Assembly (NCBI RefSeq): GCF_002355835.1
Contig: NZ_AP017459.1
Location: 992,001 to 1,056,000, forward strand
Direction of reading: 5' to 3'
DNA: 64,000 nt
Source: Candidatus Endomicrobiellum trichonymphae
GTDB lineage: Bacteria; Elusimicrobiota; Endomicrobiia; Endomicrobiales; Endomicrobiaceae
The notes under the pieces were generated by a model that saw nothing but the letters and a program-made list of their open reading frames with translations, was not told the origin of the DNA and searched no databases. How positions within the stretch are numbered: position 1 is the first letter of the stretch; each line of letters begins with the position of its first letter. Shown here piece by piece: positions 48,661-58,592 of this stretch. The position numbers and the translations under genes are program-made.

Positions 48661-50250
48661 TTAAAATCCTAATTTTACCGATTCTCCGGCTTTTGCGCCG
48701 TTTACTCCTTTACAGCCTTTACTTTTCAAGAGTTTTATCATATTCTGTGTATTTTTATCATTTGAATGTATTATGTATATTTTAACATTATTTTTATCCT
48801 GATTTGAAAGCCATTTCTGCAACATTTCAAAATCAGCATGATCTGAAAAAACATCATATTTTTTTATTTTTGCAAAACTCTTCGTTCCTGAACGGGTTTT
48901 TTTATTTTGAAGCAGAAGTCCTGCATTGCTTTCGGGACTCACGTAATTTACTATTATTATAAAAACATCTTTCCTTATCGACATTGTAGGCACAAGATGT
49001 TCTGATCTTCCTTTATCCATATCGCCGCTGGAGGAAATTAAAATTATATTAGAAGCATAATTCCCCATTGTCTGCAGCCTTACACTTTTAGGGAGAATCG
49101 AACCATTCTTATACACGCCATCTAAAAACCAGTAGCTGCTAATCGCCGATTTTTCAGATTCATCCTTTTTTTTTGCGGCTTCTTTCTGGTATAAAGCCGT
49201 TATGGCGTTTGCGCAGGGAGAAATAGAATAAACCGGTATTTTCTTTGACAGGCTGCCGTCATCCTGCATAAGCTTTAGTTCGTACAAAACTTTCTGCGTT
49301 CTGTTAAAAGATAAAGCGGGTATCCAGACAGTTTTTCCTGCTGCGAGAGCTTTTTTCAAATCATTTCTGAAAAGTTCGTATTGTTCCATGCCTACTTTAT
49401 GCCGGCATTCAGCATAAGTCGCCTCCATAAAAACTAAATCGACCTTTTCCGGAATATCAAACTCGCCGTTAAACCTCGAATAACCGCTTCCCAAATCTCC
49501 GGAAAACAAAATTTTCTTATTGTCAATCGTAAAAACAAAACAGGCGGAACCCGGCACATGTCCGGCATTTATAAGTTTTGCTGTAAAGTTATCGGAAATT
49601 TTGATATCCCTGTCATATTTAACTGTAGCAAATTGTTTTTCTATCTTTTCAGTTTCTTCTTTACAACAGTTTTTACATAATAAAAATTCAACGCTTTCTC
49701 TCGCTTCCAAGTCTTTTAAAGAAATCTCAGTGTCAGAATACTCAGCGGATTTTATATTTTTTTTACAGTCGTCGGTCCAGTGCGCTACAACTTTGCCGTT
49801 GTTAGCGTAGCGCGCTTTTTCTCTTTGACTTTTCGACCAGAACCATTTTCGCTCTATCAAATCAAATCCATTTCTCTCTTTGAAAAGAGTCAAAGCAAGT
49901 TCTTTCGTAGCTTGAGTCGAATAAATTTTACCTTTAAACCCCCTGTGTATTAAAAGCGGAATTCTGCCGCTGTGATCTAAATGCGCATGCGTCAAAAAAA
50001 GCGCTTCTGCTTCAATAAGCTCATCTTGAATCCGCAGATTTTTTAATTTTGCAGTTTCACCGCCGGCAGAACCGCTTTCCTCAGGCATAAAAAGACCGCA
50101 GTCGATAAGGAATTTTGAATTTTCCGTCTCCAAAAGAAAACAGCTGCCCGAAACGGTCGAAGCCGCTCCATAGGGAGTTACAGACACACCTGCAAAAACT
50201 GCGGGTATAAACAAAAAAAAAGAAAAGATCGCTGAAGCTATTTTTTTCAT
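48661..50250 (-). CDS. Exported beta-CASP metallo-beta-lactamase-fold protein
   Basis: Metallo-beta-lactamase fold with a beta-CASP insertion, the architecture of RNases J and CPSF-73-like nucleases. Zinc motif THAHLDHSG is at 87-95; GHVPGSACFVF, FSGDLGSG, the beta-CASP part (PALSFNRTQKVLYEL, LISSSGDMDKG) and FSDHADF follow. Residues 1-20 (MKKIASAIFSFFLFIPAVFA) form a clear signal peptide, odd for a usually cytoplasmic RNA-processing family. An unusual segment CKNCCKEE lies about 190-195. A periplasmic nuclease is inferred; a non-nucleic substrate remains possible. 529 residues. Confidence 0.82.
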   Translation of the reverse strand: MKKIASAIFSFFLFIPAVFAGVSVTPYGAASTVSGSCFLLETENSKFLIDCGLFMPEESGSAGGETAKLKNLRIQDELIEAEALFLTHAHLDHSGRIPLLIHRGFKGKIYSTQATKELALTLFKERNGFDLIERKWFWSKSQREKARYANNGKVVAHWTDDCKKNIKSAEYSDTEISLKDLEARESVEFLLCKNCCKEETEKIEKQFATVKYDRDIKISDNFTAKLINAGHVPGSACFVFTIDNKKILFSGDLGSGYSRFNGEFDIPEKVDLVFMEATYAECRHKVGMEQYELFRNDLKKALAAGKTVWIPALSFNRTQKVLYELKLMQDDGSLSKKIPVYSISPCANAITALYQKEAAKKKDESEKSAISSYWFLDGVYKNGSILPKSVRLQTMGNYASNIILISSSGDMDKGRSEHLVPTMSIRKDVFIIIVNYVSPESNAGLLLQNKKTRSGTKSFAKIKKYDVFSDHADFEMLQKWLSNQDKNNVKIYIIHSNDKNTQNMIKLLKSKGCKGVNGAKAGESVKLGF

Positions 50251-50264
50251 GTTATTTTACGCCG

Positions 50265-50455
50265 TTAAAGAGACTCTTTTAATTCTTTCAACATATCAAA
50301 TGTATTAATGCATTCAACTTTGAAAGTTTTGCAAACATTGGGGATTAGCACTTTTTTCTTTATACGCAAATTAAGTTTTTCCATTGTAACCAATTATATC
50401 CATTTGCTAAAGCAAACGCTATCAAATACGGATCGGCATTATCTGATTGCGCAAA
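50265..50455 (-). pseudogene. Fragment of DUF4411 PIN-like toxin
   Basis: The minus strand reads NADPYLIAFALANGYNW, then after a frame break KKVLIPNVCKTFKVECINTF and DMLKELKESL before TAA. This is the conserved C-terminal region of DUF4411 proteins (DxDPxLIAxA ... IPNVC...INTFDML). The N-terminal part is absent. Its usual partner, an XRE/ImmA-IrrE protein, is the neighbouring ruin. Confidence 0.7.
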
Positions 50456-51341
50456 CTATAGGATTTACCTTAAAACTCTCCGATATGCTGTCAAACCTAT
50501 ATTGATTCTCTTCCCACAATTTACGAAATTCAGATTCAGGAGCTAAAAATTCAGCTGCAATATTACTGCATCTTATTTCGATTTCTTCTTTGCCGGGATG
50601 CATTTTGTCGAGATTAAATATCCTGCCTGTATTCAACCATAAATGAGCAAGTTCGTGGGCAATAGTAAACATATCTGCGCTGATTTAGCATCTGAATTAT
50701 TAACAAATATCAAAAGGAGCATATTCATCATATAACACAAATCCCCTGAATTATTCCACAAGCAATTCCCTTTTTGTGTTATTTGCAACAATTCCATCAA
50801 AAATCAACATAATTCCAACATCTTCAATTTTATTGTTTAGCTTATCAAGAGCCTCTCTCTACTTCCCGCAATTTTCCGACCAACTGTAATCAAGCCCCAA
50901 TGTTTTTCTTATATTTTTTGCAATTTCAACATCACTTAATTTTGAAAAAGAAGCGGCAAAATCTAACGGCTTACTGCCATTTTCAATTCGATAAGAACGC
51001 AGCCAATCTTGTTTTCTCTGCATAAAGCAAACTGTTTCAATCAATTCAGGACTTGGACTTCTTATTATAAGTTTATCATCAACAGTGCGACAGTCAGGGA
51101 CCGGCAGTTTTTCAATAAACGGTTTTTTCAAAAATAAATAACCGAATGGAATCGTTGCTCTTTTAGAAAAATCTTGAAGCTGTTTTAAAGTAGGTTTAAC
51201 ATCTTTTTCCCAAAGAGAAAGTTTAGGGAAAGACTTCGTAAAAAAACCTTGATCTTTTCCCGAACGATCTATTGCCCACTTTATCATTGAATTCTTTATA
51301 TTGATTCCGTTATCAATCAAATGTTCTCTTATTCCATCCAT
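50439..51341 (-). pseudogene. Decayed ImmA/IrrE-type peptidase (toxin-antitoxin partner of DUF4411)
   Basis: The first part (50859-51341) has IKWAIDRSGKDQGFFTKSFP and FGYLFLKKPFIEKLPVPDCR; the second (50439-50672) has the zinc motif AHELAHLWLN and RCSNIAAEFLAPESEF. Between them a broken frame gives GFVLYDEYAPF. Order and spacing match the XRE-ImmA/IrrE proteins that pair with DUF4411 toxins. At least two frame breaks. Confidence 0.75.
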
Positions 51342-51788
51342 TTATGAATCAACTTTTCAGTCAACTCTTACTATATAAAAAGCACGACAAACGCGTTTGA
51401 CAGCAAATAGGCAAACAACAATAATTTAGTCAATACTGCCAAACAAATTATTGTATTTATTATTTATTAGCCTATAACAAAACTATGCAATTGTCCTGTT
51501 TCTCCCGCGCATTCTTTACTTTTATTATATCTTTTATCTTTTAAAGCAACTATTTGTGCTTCGCTGCATGTTTAATATGCACTAATGCGTTTTTTCTTTC
51601 TTTTGTAAACGCCTATATTGAAAGTCCGTCGTTAAGCATTAAATAAGAACCTCTGTCTTTGACCAAAAAAAAGACTGGATGTTTCGGGAACTTCATATCC
51701 TTTAACATGACAAAGAAAGACTTTCATATTAGAAAAAGAATTGACTGTTATTTGTATCTTTGTTATAATTTTTTGGGGATTAAACTAA
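51342..51788. other. Gap with second copy of the dispersed repeat
   Basis: About 450 bases. Copy 2 of the repeat (51665-51708) reads on the minus strand MLKDMKFPKHPVFFLVKDR before stops. No other feature supported. Confidence 0.4.
51665..51708. repeat. Dispersed short repeat, copy 2
   Basis: Near-identical over its core to 17728-17768. The orientation in the window is the same for both copies, 34 kb apart. Confidence 0.7.
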
Positions 51789-52442
51789 ATGATAGATTTA
51801 CATACACATACTTTTTTTTCGGACGGCGTTTTAAGTCCTTCTGAACTTGTTTACAGAGCAAAATACAAAGGCTATACTGCCATTGCACTTACAGATCATA
51901 TCGATTGTTCCAACATGAAAACTGTTATTGCGGGCATAACTAAAGTTGCAAAAATACTGACGGAAAACTATGATATTCTTGTCCTGCCGGGAGCAGAGCT
52001 CACCTATATTCCTCCAAAACTTATAAAAGACTCCGCTGCCAAATGCAGAAAACTAGGAGCTGAAATTATCATCGTTCACGGTGAGACCGTAGCTGAAACT
52101 GTGCCTCCGAAAACAAATATATACGCTGTTGAAGCAGGCGTCGATATATTGGCGCATCCGGGACATTTGTCCGAAGAGGAAGCCGGTATTGCGGCTGAAA
52201 ATAACGTCAAAATAGAAATCACCTCAAGAAAAGGACACAATGTAACAAATAAGGAAGTTGCGGAAGTTGCACTTAAAAAAAAAGCAAAACTTGTTTTAAA
52301 TACCGACACTCACAGTCCAGAAAATCTTTTGAGTAAAGAACTTATAGCGAAGGTTTTGTCGGATGCGGGTCTGTCGTCTAATTATTATGACATTATGCAA
52401 AAGAATTCTCTTGAAATTATTGAAAGCAAAAGGATTCAATGA
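51789..52442 (+). CDS. PHP-domain phosphoesterase
   Basis: Histidinol-phosphatase-like PHP fold, 217 residues. Metal-binding motifs: MIDLHTHTFFSDG, ALTDHIDCSN, LPGAELTY, DILAHPGHLSEEE, EITSRKGHN and LNTDTHSPEN. Substrate unknown; it resembles the small PHP proteins of thermophiles and anaerobes. The stop overlaps the next ATG by 4 bases. Confidence 0.87.
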   Translation: MIDLHTHTFFSDGVLSPSELVYRAKYKGYTAIALTDHIDCSNMKTVIAGITKVAKILTENYDILVLPGAELTYIPPKLIKDSAAKCRKLGAEIIIVHGETVAETVPPKTNIYAVEAGVDILAHPGHLSEEEAGIAAENNVKIEITSRKGHNVTNKEVAEVALKKKAKLVLNTDTHSPENLLSKELIAKVLSDAGLSSNYYDIMQKNSLEIIESKRIQ

Positions 52443-53089
52443 AAATGCATTCTATATCAGACAGAAAATCGATCGGAGGAACAATTTCGGGGTTTGTCGT
52501 AAAACAGGCTAAAGGAAATAAAACTAAATTCTTTGCGGTTGTAGCTTTTGCTCTGACAATAATTTTTATAGGAATATTTATTTTGAGACTTCACGCGTTT
52601 GAAGAAGCGTCATCTGCAAAACTGGCTGCGGCTTACGCATCTTTTATGCATGGTGACAAAAAAAGCGGAACTGCTCTTATAGACGAAATGATAGCGAAGT
52701 TTCCAAAAACTTCCGCCGCCTATCATGCAAGACTTATTAAAGCTGATTTTCTCACTGAAATTCTCGAATATGATGAAGCTCTAAAGATTTTAACTGAAAC
52801 TGTAAACAACGGAAAATCCGATGCTATAAAATCGCTTGCACACGCAAGGATTATTTACATTTATGACTCTAAAAAAGATTATCTTAACGCCGCACTTGTT
52901 TCAAAAGAATTTATCGCCAAATACCCCGACCATTTTCTTACAAGGGATATTTATCTGAATTTGGCTGAGTATTATATTCTTTCCGGCTCAAAAGACGAGG
53001 CGGCGGAAGTTTTTAACGAAGTGTTGGTAAACTTTCCTGCAACGCGGGCAGCGGAGAGTGCCCGCAATAGATTTAACCAGATTAAGTAA
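52439..53089 (+). CDS. Membrane-anchored TPR protein
   Basis: 216 residues. One transmembrane helix at about 31-51 (FFAVVAFALTIIFIGIFIL), with the remainder outside made of TPR-like helices (about 60-210): ALIDEMIAKFPKTSAAYHA, YDEALKILTETVNNG, YLNAALVSKEFIAKYP and KDEAAEVFNEVLVNFP. Similar in layout to YfgM-type proteins. Function unknown. 4-base overlap with the PHP gene; gcvH follows after 72 bases. Confidence 0.78.
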   Translation: MKMHSISDRKSIGGTISGFVVKQAKGNKTKFFAVVAFALTIIFIGIFILRLHAFEEASSAKLAAAYASFMHGDKKSGTALIDEMIAKFPKTSAAYHARLIKADFLTEILEYDEALKILTETVNNGKSDAIKSLAHARIIYIYDSKKDYLNAALVSKEFIAKYPDHFLTRDIYLNLAEYYILSGSKDEAAEVFNEVLVNFPATRAAESARNRFNQIK

Positions 53090-53161
53090 AGAGAAAAAAT
53101 ATTATAAAGAAACTTTTTTCATTTTACTTATAACCGTATTGGTGTAAGGGGGGAGGACATA

Positions 53162-53536
53162 ATGAATATTCCACAAGATTTAAAGTATACTAAAACCCAT
53201 GAATGGGTAAAAATTGACGGCAACAAAGCTAAAGTCGGCATAACTGACTTTGCCCAATATGAAATTACAGACGTCGTACACGTGGAACTCCCTGAGATAG
53301 GCAAACAGGTTAAAAAAGCACAGCCCGCAGCCGTTGTAGAATCCGTAAAATCCGCTTTTGACATATACAGTCCGTTAAGTGGCAAAATACTTGAGGTAAA
53401 CGACAGTGTTTTGAGAAGTCCCGAAGTCATAAATCAGTCGCCGTATGAAAACGGCTATTTATTCATAATTGAATTTACAGATGAAAAAGAGATTGCCGAT
53501 CTGCTTGAAGCAGACAGCTATAAAAATTTAATTTAA
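53162..53536 (+). CDS. gcvH: Glycine cleavage system H protein
   Basis: Lipoyl carrier shuttling the aminomethyl group between P, T and L proteins. 124 residues. YTKTHEWVKIDG is at the N-terminus, and the lipoylated lysine lies in AVVESVKSAFDIYSPLSG. A strong GGGGGGAGGA ribosome site precedes the ATG. First of gcvH, gcvPA and (after an inserted ruin) gcvPB. gcvT and lpd are not in the window. Confidence 0.97.
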   Translation: MNIPQDLKYTKTHEWVKIDGNKAKVGITDFAQYEITDVVHVELPEIGKQVKKAQPAAVVESVKSAFDIYSPLSGKILEVNDSVLRSPEVINQSPYENGYLFIIEFTDEKEIADLLEADSYKNLI

Positions 53537-53552
53537 CAAGAGATACCATTCT

Positions 53553-54884
53553 ATGGATTATACACCTCAAAATCAAAAAGACAAAAAAAAGATGCTTGAA
53601 ACAATAGGTATCGATGACGTAAGCGAATTGTTTGACACAATTCCTAAAGATTTAAGAGCAAAAAAACTTAATATCTCCGGCGGTAAAACGGAACAGGAAC
53701 TCTTAAATTATTTTTCGGATATTGCATCTGAAAACAAAGTGCTTATTTCTTTCAGAGGTGCTGGAATTTACGATCACTATATACCATCTTTAGTAGGCGA
53801 AGTTATAGGAAGATCAGAATTTTGGACTGCATATACGCCTTATCAAGCCGAAGCAAGTCAGGGTACTCTTCAGTCTATCTTTGAATACCAGAGTTTAATT
53901 TGCGCTTTGACCGGACTTGACACGTCAAACGCCTCTTTGTACGACGGTGCAACTGCAACAGCGGAAGCTGTCTTGCTTGCTTTAAGAGCAAGCGGTAAAA
54001 ATAAAATATTGATTTCGCAGGGTTTACATCCCGAATATATGCAAACCGTAAAAACATATCTTGAAAATTCCAAGGCAGAGATCGTCACTTTGAACATCTC
54101 AGAAAACGGCGTGATAGAAAAAGATGCCGTTGATGCATCTGTTGACGACGATACGGCGGCTGTTATAATACAATCGCCAAACTTTTTCGGCGTTGTTGAA
54201 GATATGCAGGCTTTGTCCACTGTCATAAAAAGCAGGAATTCGTTGTTTGTCGCAGTGTTAAATCCTTTATCGCTTGGTGTTTTTATATCACCGGGCGAAT
54301 ACAAAGCAGATATTGCCGTCGGCGAAGGACAGGTTTTAGGTTCTGCTATGAGAGCGGGCGGTGCGACATTCGGATTTATGGCTGTAAAAAAAGCTTTAGA
54401 ATGGAAAATGCCCGGAAGGATCGCAGGGCAGACTACTGACAAAAACGGCAACAGAGGATTCGTGCTGACTTTGCAGTCTAGAGAACAGCATATAAGAAGA
54501 GAAAAGGCAACGTCTAACATATGTACCAGTGCGTCTTTAAACGCATTGGCAGGCTGCGTCTTTTTATCAGGCTGGGGGAATGACGGTTTTAAAAATCTTG
54601 CTGAAATTAATATATCAAAAGCAAGATATGCTTTTAACAAAATAAAATCTTTGAAAGGATTTAAATCAAAATTTGAAAATAAAGTTTTTTTTAATGAATT
54701 CGTCATTGAAACGTCAAAAAATATTAAGAAAATTCAGAACATTCTGCTTAAAAACGGCATTCTCGGTCCTTTGGATTTATCCTGTATAAATGAAAATTTT
54801 AAGAATTGTCTTTTGTTTTGCGTAACGGAGCAGAGAACTAAAGCCGAAATTAACAGGCTGACTGAAATTTTAGCAGAAGCGTAG
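53553..54884 (+). CDS. gcvPA: Glycine dehydrogenase (decarboxylating) subunit 1
   Basis: N-terminal half of the split P protein. 443 residues of normal length. Signatures: RGAGIYDHYIPSLV, RSEFWTAYTPYQAEASQGTLQ, YQSLICALTGLDTSNASLYDG and LQSREQHIRREKATSNICTS. It works with subunit 2 and gcvH to decarboxylate glycine using PLP. Subunit 2 normally follows directly; here 2.3 kb of dead restriction-modification DNA lies between. Confidence 0.97.
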   Translation: MDYTPQNQKDKKKMLETIGIDDVSELFDTIPKDLRAKKLNISGGKTEQELLNYFSDIASENKVLISFRGAGIYDHYIPSLVGEVIGRSEFWTAYTPYQAEASQGTLQSIFEYQSLICALTGLDTSNASLYDGATATAEAVLLALRASGKNKILISQGLHPEYMQTVKTYLENSKAEIVTLNISENGVIEKDAVDASVDDDTAAVIIQSPNFFGVVEDMQALSTVIKSRNSLFVAVLNPLSLGVFISPGEYKADIAVGEGQVLGSAMRAGGATFGFMAVKKALEWKMPGRIAGQTTDKNGNRGFVLTLQSREQHIRREKATSNICTSASLNALAGCVFLSGWGNDGFKNLAEINISKARYAFNKIKSLKGFKSKFENKVFFNEFVIETSKNIKKIQNILLKNGILGPLDLSCINENFKNCLLFCVTEQRTKAEINRLTEILAEA

Positions 54885-54904
54885 AAGTTAATAAAAGCAG
54901 AAAG

Positions 54905-55725
54905 ATGAATATTAAAACTCCTGAGGATTTAGTAACTTCTCGCGAACAAACGAGAGCTGGATTTATTTCTTTTGCATTAGAAAAAAACCGTCGATCTACG
55001 CCTGTTACAGAAAGCGCTAAATCATTCAAAATACTGCTTTTAAATGTAAAAATAGCAAAATCCTTACTGAAAGTTCCAGAAATCAGGACAGCTTTGCTAG
55101 CGGCATCCGGATTATCTGATAAAGCTTTAAATTACTTTACGGAAAAAGATAAGAATAAAGCTATATTAAGTTTAATAAAAAATTTTCTTGAACCTGCAGG
55201 CAAGTATTTTGCAGATGAAGCGGTTTATAGGTAATCTTTTAAATAAAGACGATTCTCTGGGCGGTTCAATGCGTAATATTGTCGGAACTCTTGCGCGACA
55301 AAAATTAATAAGAACATTGCTTTCCAACTTGTCGATAATAGGTATTTACTATCAATGGTTCAGCAATAAAACTGAAAATTGGGGAAATAAACCTGCGGAT
55401 GATTTTGCTATAGAGGAAAACTTAAAAGCCTTATCGTGGATAAATTCAAAAGGCAAAAGACGCATTTTGGTTTTCAATCTGCATATTCCCGTTGTGAGCA
55501 ATAATGTAGATATATGCCTGTTTAAATCAGATGCCTGCTTTTACAAATACGGAAATATTGCAGATGAACCGAAAAATATTGACTTCATTTGTTGCAGCGA
55601 CGATTGAAAAGAGAATGGCAAATGAAATATTTTCCCAACTAAAAACTAAGACTCTTTCCTATGCTGCCAATCTGACGATCGATTCCCAATTAGTTAATTA
55701 TTGCGATTGGTTATTAAAATTATGA
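54905..55725 (+). pseudogene. Decayed type II restriction endonuclease (AvaI/BsoBI-like)
   Basis: The first frame reads TPEDLVTSREQTRAGFISFA then LEKNRRSTPV, ALLAASGLSDKALNYFTEKD and KNFLEPAGKYF. The next continues GDSLGGSMRN-like (DDSLGGSMRNIVGTLA) and FNLHIPVVSNNVDICLFKSD. The last has SFVAATIEKRMANEIFSQLK. This matches the AvaI/BsoBI enzyme pattern as I recall it (recognition CYCGRG in those enzymes; unverified here). Frameshifts near 55230 and a deletion near 55580 disable it. It ends in an ATGA overlap with the methylase ruin. Confidence 0.7.
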
Positions 55726-57101
55726 CTATGAAACAGCTTAACTTATTAGACACTCCTCCAGCTATTGAGAAATGGAAAGTAAACAGTTTTTCTGCGAATA
55801 ATTTCGGAGAACAGATCGCTCGCTTAAATCTTGAACAAAAACTTATTAATATAACGGAAATTTCAAATGATTTCAACCGGCAAAGCGTAAGCGTTAAGTA
55901 AAAAAGATTGTATCCACAGATGGCTGAAATACAAAGAGGGTTTTTCAGCAGATTTAGTAGAGCAGCTACTGGAAGAGTTTAAGATTAAGCCTGGATATAC
56001 TATTCTAGATTGGTTCTGGAACAACTTTATCAGTGTACAAAATGAAAGGCATTAATAGTATAGGTTTTGATATTTTGCCAATGTCAAAAATTGCTATCAG
56101 CGCTAAAGAAGCAGTTTACAAATATTGCACATCCGAACTGATAAAAGATATTGAAAATTTATTACTTCCAACAGATTATACCAAGAGAACAACTTATATT
56201 AATATTACGGAGGGGCATATCCCGATGAAACGGAGAGAGAAATATCCTTTTTTACAGAATGGAATAAAAAAATTCCAGATATTCGGCGATCACTAAAAAC
56301 CTTGTTAGCCTCTGTATATTAAATTCGTTGGAAAAAGTCAGCTATACCGCTAAAGACGGTCAGTATTTAAGATGGGATTATAGAAATAAAAAAATGCTCA
56401 AATCCGTGCAGTACAGAAAGCAAAAAGGAAAAGCTCCATTAATTATCAGGTTAGATAAAAGAGAGATTCCGTCTTTGAAAGAAATACTGTTAGATGAACT
56501 AAGAAGCGTTACGGGAAATATTATTTTTATTCAAAGAGATAAAAACCGTCCTACGGACTCGACATTAAAATTTGTTGAAGGCAGTGCATTATTTGAATTA
56601 CCAAAACTTGAAAGCAATATTTTGGACGGAGTAATAACTAACATCGCCTCCTTATTGTAATCGGTATGATTATACGCGTACCTAATGTTTCGTGCTGACT
56701 ACAATAAAATTCTGATTATTGTTGTTAATAACGAGGCTCTAAATGAAGTAAACAGTTCTCTGATGAAACGCAGTTTCAACGGAGACATAAACAACAAGGG
56801 CATACTGCGAATGGTCAATGGATATTTTACAGAACTGTCATTTATTTTTGCAGAAATATTTCGCTTGTCAAAACATGGATCCAAAGTGGCTTTTGTCAAT
56901 GATAATGTACGTTACGGCGGCGAGATTATTCCAGTAGATTTTATCTCAACAGAACTAGCGGAACAAGTTGGTTTTAATCCCATAAAAGTATATTCTTTGA
57001 AACAACAAAAGGGCAACAGCAGTCAGCAGATGAAAAAATTTGGAAGAGTGCCATTGCGAAAAAGCATTGCTATTTGTGGGAAAAGCCCTGATTTAAATTA
57101 A
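55722..57101 (+). pseudogene. Decayed DNA methyltransferase, partner of the restriction gene
   Basis: Starts MKQLNLLDTPPAIEKW. The SAM motif is degraded: where DPFxGxGTT is expected it reads GYTILDWFWNNF. Downstream: KGINSIGFDILPMSKIAISA, AKDGQYLRWDYRNKKMLKSV (about 56350), RADYNKILIIVVNN and, at the end, SLKQQKGNSSQQMKKFGR. At least four frame breaks (near 55900, 56040, 56290 and 56660). Probably a beta-class N4/N6 methylase. Stands between gcvPA and gcvPB. Confidence 0.75.
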
Positions 57102-57155
57102 GATTAAGAAGTTATATACAGTGTGTAATATAATTGAAAAAGGCAAGGTATAAAA

Positions 57156-58592
57156 ATGGAAAAATTATTGAATGAGTTGTCTTCCGAAAACAGACCGGCC
57201 TACAGCGTGGATTCCGACGTTGAAATTGATGCGCAAATTCCCGAAAATTTAAAAAGAAGTTCCGGTTTAGGTCTCCCCAGTATTACGGAAAACGATTTGT
57301 CAAGGCATTTTACAAACCTTTCAAGAAAAAACTATGCTTTAAGCACGTCCTTTTATCCGCTTGGATCATGCACGATGAAATACAATCCTTTAATAAACGA
57401 GCGCGTTGCAAAAAACGAAGCTTTTAATTTTATACACCCGTATCAGCCGGGAAAAAGCATGCAGGGCGTTTTAAAAATAATGTACGAACTTGAAAAAGAC
57501 TTATGCGAAATTTCCGGAATGGATTGTTTCTCGCTTCAGCAGGCAGCTGGAGCACACGGAGAGTTTACGGGGCTTTTAATCATCGCAAAATATTTTAAAT
57601 CAATAAAACAAAAAAGGACAAAAATAATCATTCCTGACACCGCTCATGGGACAAACCCGGCTTCGGCTGCTCTTGCGGGTTTTGGAACTGTTTCTTTAAA
57701 ATCGGAGTCCGACGGAAGCATATTGCCTGAAAAATTAAAAAAAATTTTAACTCCAGAGATTGCTGCAGTTATGCTTACCGTTCCCAACACTTTGGGAGCT
57801 TTTGAAAAAAATATACCCGAAATATCAAGAATAGTTCATGAAAACGGCAGCCTTTTATATTATGACGGCGCAAATTTGAACGCCGTTATGGGCATAGTAA
57901 GACCCGGCGATATGGGTTTTGACGTCATGCACATAAATCTTCATAAAACCTTCTCAACTCCGCACGGCGGAGGAGGTCCTGGATCGGGTCCCGTCGGCGT
58001 AAAAGAGTTTTTAGAGCCTTTTTTGCCCGTTCCGAAAATAGAAAGCAGGAAATCTAAATTTGTTTTAAATTATAAAAAACCGAAAAGCATAGGAAAATTA
58101 AAAGCATTTTTGGGGAATTTTCCCGTGATATTAAAAGCATACGTATATATAAAATCATTAGGTGCAGAAGGTTTGAAAAATGTTTCCGAATGGGCTGTTT
58201 TGAACGCAAATTATATGCTTGCCAGATTTAAAGATAAAATTGATGTCCCTGCCGGAAGCAGATGTATGCACGAGTTTGTTCTCTCTCCTAAATCTTTGTT
58301 TAAAAACAACGTAAAAACTCTAGATGTCGCAAAGAGACTTTTGGATTATGGCTATTACGCTCCGACCATATACTTTCCGTTGATTGTTGAAGAAGCGGTT
58401 ATGCTAGAGCCTACCGAGACGGAATCCAAAGAAACTATGGACGCATTTATCGATACTCTTATTAAAATTATTTCTGAAGAAGCAACGCAAGAGCCGCAGA
58501 AACTTAAAGAGGCACCGTTTAATACTTCTGTCAGAAGATTAAACGAGGTAGAAGCGGCAAGAAATCCGGTTTTGAAATGGAAAAAAGCATAG
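57156..58592 (+). CDS. gcvPB: Glycine dehydrogenase (decarboxylating) subunit 2
   Basis: C-terminal, PLP-binding half of the split P protein. 478 residues. YPLGSCTMKYNPLINE, DTAHGTNPASAA and the PLP lysine in NLHKTFSTPHGGGGPGSGPVG are present. It is intact although separated from gcvPA by the ruin; it presumably still reads through from the gcv promoter or from one within the ruin. AAGG lies upstream. The last 16 bases overlap the start of the heptose adenylyltransferase gene. Confidence 0.97.
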   Translation: MEKLLNELSSENRPAYSVDSDVEIDAQIPENLKRSSGLGLPSITENDLSRHFTNLSRKNYALSTSFYPLGSCTMKYNPLINERVAKNEAFNFIHPYQPGKSMQGVLKIMYELEKDLCEISGMDCFSLQQAAGAHGEFTGLLIIAKYFKSIKQKRTKIIIPDTAHGTNPASAALAGFGTVSLKSESDGSILPEKLKKILTPEIAAVMLTVPNTLGAFEKNIPEISRIVHENGSLLYYDGANLNAVMGIVRPGDMGFDVMHINLHKTFSTPHGGGGPGSGPVGVKEFLEPFLPVPKIESRKSKFVLNYKKPKSIGKLKAFLGNFPVILKAYVYIKSLGAEGLKNVSEWAVLNANYMLARFKDKIDVPAGSRCMHEFVLSPKSLFKNNVKTLDVAKRLLDYGYYAPTIYFPLIVEEAVMLEPTETESKETMDAFIDTLIKIISEEATQEPQKLKEAPFNTSVRRLNEVEAARNPVLKWKKA

